Positions 7,291 to 9,433 of a stretch of 9,433 nucleotides of DNA are shown piece by piece (the stretch's first letter is position 1; the number at the start of each line of letters is the position of its first letter). A program made the translations under genes and the position numbers. The stretch is taken from positions 1 through 9,433 of the forward strand of contig JAJYAE010000167.1 of NCBI GenBank assembly GCA_021779695.1, read 5' to 3'. The notes beneath the pieces were generated by a model. That model saw only the letters and a program-made list of their open reading frames with translations, was not told the DNA's origin and did not search any database. This stretch comes from Acidobacteriota bacterium. Its GTDB lineage: Bacteria > Acidobacteriota > Terriglobia > Terriglobales > Acidobacteriaceae.

Positions 7291-7296
7291 AAGGAG
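7291..7296 (+). promoter_or_regulatory. Candidate Shine-Dalgarno site bearing on the ubiD start
   Basis: AAGGAG lies immediately after an ATG at 7288 and 15 bases before the in-frame ATG at 7312. It cannot serve 7288, which has no site upstream, so it favours 7312 although the spacing is longer than ideal. Confidence 0.5.
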
Positions 7297-7311
7297 AGCA
7301 GCATCCACCGA

Positions 7312-8967
7312 ATGGAGCACGAAACCTTGGCCCACGATGACTTGCGTGATTGGATCAAATTCCTCGAGAAGCGCGGCGAGCTCAAGCGCATTCACGAAGA
7401 GGTATCCCCCGAGCTTGAGATCACGGAGATTACGGATCGTGCATCCAAGATCGGCGCCCACGGCCCCGCACGCGCGCACGTCAGCGCAAAAGGGAACTAT
7501 CCGCCCGGCGGTCCCGCTTTGCTCTTTGAAAACATCAAAGGCCATCCTGGTCACAAGGTCTTCATAAATCAGTTCGGCAGCGAGCGCCGCATGGCCATGG
7601 CGCTTGGCGTCGAGCGTCTCGACGAAGTCGCCGAGCGCATTCATGGCTTGATGAATCTCAAGCCGCCTCAGGGTCTGATGGACAAGCTCAAGATGCTGCC
7701 GCAGCTCGGCGCGCTGACCAGCGCGTTTCCCAAGACCGTGAGCGCCAAAGAGGCTCCCTGCAAAGAAGTCATCTTGCGAGAAAACTTCGATCTTAACGCC
7801 TTCCCCATCCTCAAGTGCTGGCCCCACGACGGCGGGCGCTTCATCACGCTTCCCTGCGTCCATACCCGCGATCCACGCACCGGCAAGCGCAACATCGGCA
7901 TGTATCGCATGCAGGTCCACGACAGTCGCACAACTGGCATGCACTGGCAGCGGCAAAAGGTCGCAGCCGAACACTACCGCGAGGCCATGCGTCTCGCCGC
8001 GGAGCAGCAGGCAGCCGCCAGTCCCCGTACGGCCCGAGTCGCTGCCATGGCGGAATCAGCGGGCGGCGCGGTCACCATTCCCAGTGGTCCTATAGGTGGA
8101 TTGCCGCAGGTTGCCATGGGAAATCTCAAGGGGTCGCGCCTTGAAGTCGCGGTCGCCATCGGGACAGATCCCGCTACAACCTTTTCGGCCATCGTGCCCG
8201 CACCGCCCGAGGTCGAAGAGTTCATGATCGCAGGTTTTCTGCGCGGTGAGTCCGTCGAAATCGTGCGCTGTGAAACCGTTGACCTTGAAGTGCCCGCGCG
8301 TGCTGAGATCATTCTCGAAGGTTACGTCGAGCTCGGCGAACTGCGCACAGAGGGCCCCTTCGGTGACCACACCGGCTTCTACACCATGACCGATGAATAT
8401 CCAGTCTTCCATCTCACCTGCATTACCCACCGCAAAGACCCCATCTACGCCGCAACCATCGTAGGCAAACCGCCCATGGAAGACGCCTGGATGGGGAAGG
8501 CTGTCGAGCGCATCTTTCTTCCCGCGATGAAGATGACCATCCCCGAAATCGTGGACGTTCACCTGCCCGTCGAGGGTGTCTTCCACAACCTCATGCTCGT
8601 CTCGATCAGGAAGAGCTATCCAGGCCAGGCACGCAAGGTCATGAACGCGATCTGGTCGCTCGGTCAGGCCATGTTCACCAAGTGCATCATCGTCGTCGAC
8701 GAAGACTGCGATGTGCAGGACGTCGGCGAGGTCGTGCTGCGCGTTGCCAACAACATTGACCCGGAGCGCGATATCCAATTCACTCTGGGCCCGGTCGATT
8801 CGCTCGACCACGCGAGCCGCCTGCCCAACTACGGATCAAAAATGGGCATCGATGCAACGCGCAAGTGGAAGGCAGAAGGCTTCGAGCGCCCCTGGCCGGC
8901 CATGATCGAAATGGACAGCGCGACCAAAGCGAAGATCGACGCCATCTGGAGCAAGCTGGGGATCTGA
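7312..8967 (+). CDS. ubiD: UbiD-family prenylated-FMN-dependent decarboxylase
   Basis: UbiD-family enzymes are reversible (de)carboxylases that use prenylated FMN made by UbiX. Members act in ubiquinone or menaquinone synthesis or on aromatic and unsaturated acids. The 551-aa product opens with DDLRDWIKFLEKRGELKRI (9-27), typical of the family. It has KRNIGMYRMQVH (192-203), whose Arg is a candidate cofactor/active-site residue. GELRTEGPFGDHTGFY (342-357) carries the conserved glutamates of the Glu-Arg-Glu network. PPMEDAWMGKA, GVFHNLMLVSI, and SKMGIDATRKW near the end also match. Compared with the family pattern recalled for HYREA followed by VAVAIGTDP, there is an Ala/Gly-rich insertion at about 226-277. 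An ATG at 7288 would add 8 residues, but the ribosome-binding evidence and family N-termini favour 7312. Menaquinone synthesis is a common annotation for such proteins, but the substrate is not shown by sequence, and no ubiX is in the window. Confidence 0.9.
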   Translation: MEHETLAHDDLRDWIKFLEKRGELKRIHEEVSPELEITEITDRASKIGAHGPARAHVSAKGNYPPGGPALLFENIKGHPGHKVFINQFGSERRMAMALGVERLDEVAERIHGLMNLKPPQGLMDKLKMLPQLGALTSAFPKTVSAKEAPCKEVILRENFDLNAFPILKCWPHDGGRFITLPCVHTRDPRTGKRNIGMYRMQVHDSRTTGMHWQRQKVAAEHYREAMRLAAEQQAAASPRTARVAAMAESAGGAVTIPSGPIGGLPQVAMGNLKGSRLEVAVAIGTDPATTFSAIVPAPPEVEEFMIAGFLRGESVEIVRCETVDLEVPARAEIILEGYVELGELRTEGPFGDHTGFYTMTDEYPVFHLTCITHRKDPIYAATIVGKPPMEDAWMGKAVERIFLPAMKMTIPEIVDVHLPVEGVFHNLMLVSIRKSYPGQARKVMNAIWSLGQAMFTKCIIVVDEDCDVQDVGEVVLRVANNIDPERDIQFTLGPVDSLDHASRLPNYGSKMGIDATRKWKAEGFERPWPAMIEMDSATKAKIDAIWSKLGI

Positions 8968-9002
8968 CGCTGCATCGCGCTCGTCTGATTTAACCTGAAG
9001 GC

Positions 9003-9433
9003 ATGTCCCGACTTTCGAGCGTGCGATTCGCCGCATGCATCTCTTTCTTTCTCGCGGCCGCCTGCCCCATCTTCGCCCAGCAGGGTCCAGACTCATTCCA
9101 CTGGGTCGATTTTCACTCGACGAAGGACCAGAGCGTCGTGGACTGGGTCACACGCTCGCTCGCCGCAGAAAACTGGACCGCTATTCGCGAAATCGGCGTG
9201 GAGTACGATGCCGCACTCGTTGTCACAACCTCGCGCAGCAATCCGCAGGGCCCTTCCACGTACGATACCTTCACCGTCTGGAATGCCTCGCTCACCCGGC
9301 ACACCACGACACGCCTACTGCAAGGCGCAGATCTTCGACTCCTCAGTTGGTTGCAGCTCGCGTCCGGCCACCCGCGCGAGTTGGCTGCCTTTTACGATGA
9401 CTGCACCAATTGCAATGCCTCACATTCTTCACA
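9003..9433 (+). CDS. Unrecognised secreted protein, N-terminal part (3' truncated by window edge)
   Basis: The frame is open from the ATG at 9003 to the window end, giving 143 complete codons with no stop. Residues 1-25 look like a signal peptide: an early Arg pair, a hydrophobic core (ACISFFLAAACPIF), and cleavage expected after IFA before QQG. The mature part begins with FHWVDFHSTKDQSVVDWVTR, followed by WTAIREIGVEYDAALVVTT. A CTNC pair sits near residue 135. I do not recognise a characterised family. The composition matches its neighbours, and the start lies 35 bases after the ubiD stop on the same strand. Only a weak GAAGG lies just before the ATG, so expression may depend on read-through from ubiD or on an unseen promoter. 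An exported envelope or periplasmic role is an inference from the signal peptide alone. Confidence 0.7.
   Translation, partial: MSRLSSVRFAACISFFLAAACPIFAQQGPDSFHWVDFHSTKDQSVVDWVTRSLAAENWTAIREIGVEYDAALVVTTSRSNPQGPSTYDTFTVWNASLTRHTTTRLLQGADLRLLSWLQLASGHPRELAAFYDDCTNCNASHSS

Larger units (their letters stand above)
7146..7311. promoter_or_regulatory. Divergent regulatory region between the S53 and UbiD genes
   Basis: These 166 bases separate two divergent starts and must hold both promoters. For ubiD, TTGGCA (7188-7193) and AAAGAT (7211-7216) are 17 bases apart, with a good -35 match and a poor -10 match. TAATAT at 7284-7289 resembles a -10 box but lacks a partner at normal distance. TTGACC (7254-7259) is 24 bases upstream of it. 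No minus-strand promoter stands out. The region also holds the nested dyad at 7161-7195 and one arm of an 11-bp inverted repeat. Confidence 0.5.

Noticed and set aside
8056..8811. Long antisense frames within ubiD (also 7228-7974)
   Set aside because: They are composition shadows of a conserved enzyme gene, with no independent support.

Overview
The window is a GC-rich stretch of bacterial chromosome with dense, ordinary housekeeping genes. Three things suggest an Acidobacteriota genome (Terriglobales/Acidobacteriaceae-like). These are the ftsQ-ftsA-ftsZ order followed by a penicillin-binding transpeptidase rather than lpxC, a kumamolisin-type S53 peptidase, and a DedA-rhodanese fusion. The assignment rests on recalled protein resemblance and gene order, not on a search, so it is moderate confidence. 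I see no tRNA, rRNA, CRISPR array, insertion sequence or phage gene.

Layout. Bases 2-3244 (+) are the end of the division cluster: the 3' end of ftsQ, then ftsA, then ftsZ, separated by 13 and 29 bases and probably co-transcribed. A 314-base gap without a gene follows. It holds a 13-bp dyad and a repeated 9-mer. At 3559-4860 (+) is a secreted penicillin-binding-type transpeptidase with a His/Arg-rich linker. It is closed by a textbook intrinsic terminator at 4884-4908. At 5073-6047 (+) is a DedA-family membrane protein fused to a rhodanese domain. It converges, 15 bases apart, on a minus-strand S53 (sedolisin/kumamolisin-like) peptidase at 6063-7145 that has all its catalytic residues but no prodomain. 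A 166-base divergent region separates that gene from a UbiD-family decarboxylase at 7312-8967 (+), which carries an apparent central insertion. The window ends inside an unrecognised secreted-protein gene that begins at 9003.

How the genes fit together. FtsQ, FtsA and FtsZ build the division ring: FtsZ is the GTPase polymer, FtsA its membrane tether, and FtsQ the periplasmic scaffold. The adjacent transpeptidase plausibly crosslinks peptidoglycan, but the sequence does not show whether it serves the septum. The DedA-rhodanese, S53 and UbiD genes show no evident functional link to division. I did not find a convincing new multi-gene system. The most interesting points are single-protein oddities: a histone-H1-like basic tail on FtsQ, a transpeptidase whose dimerisation domain is replaced by a His-rich linker, a prodomain-free sedolisin, altered arginines in the DedA motif, and an insertion in UbiD.
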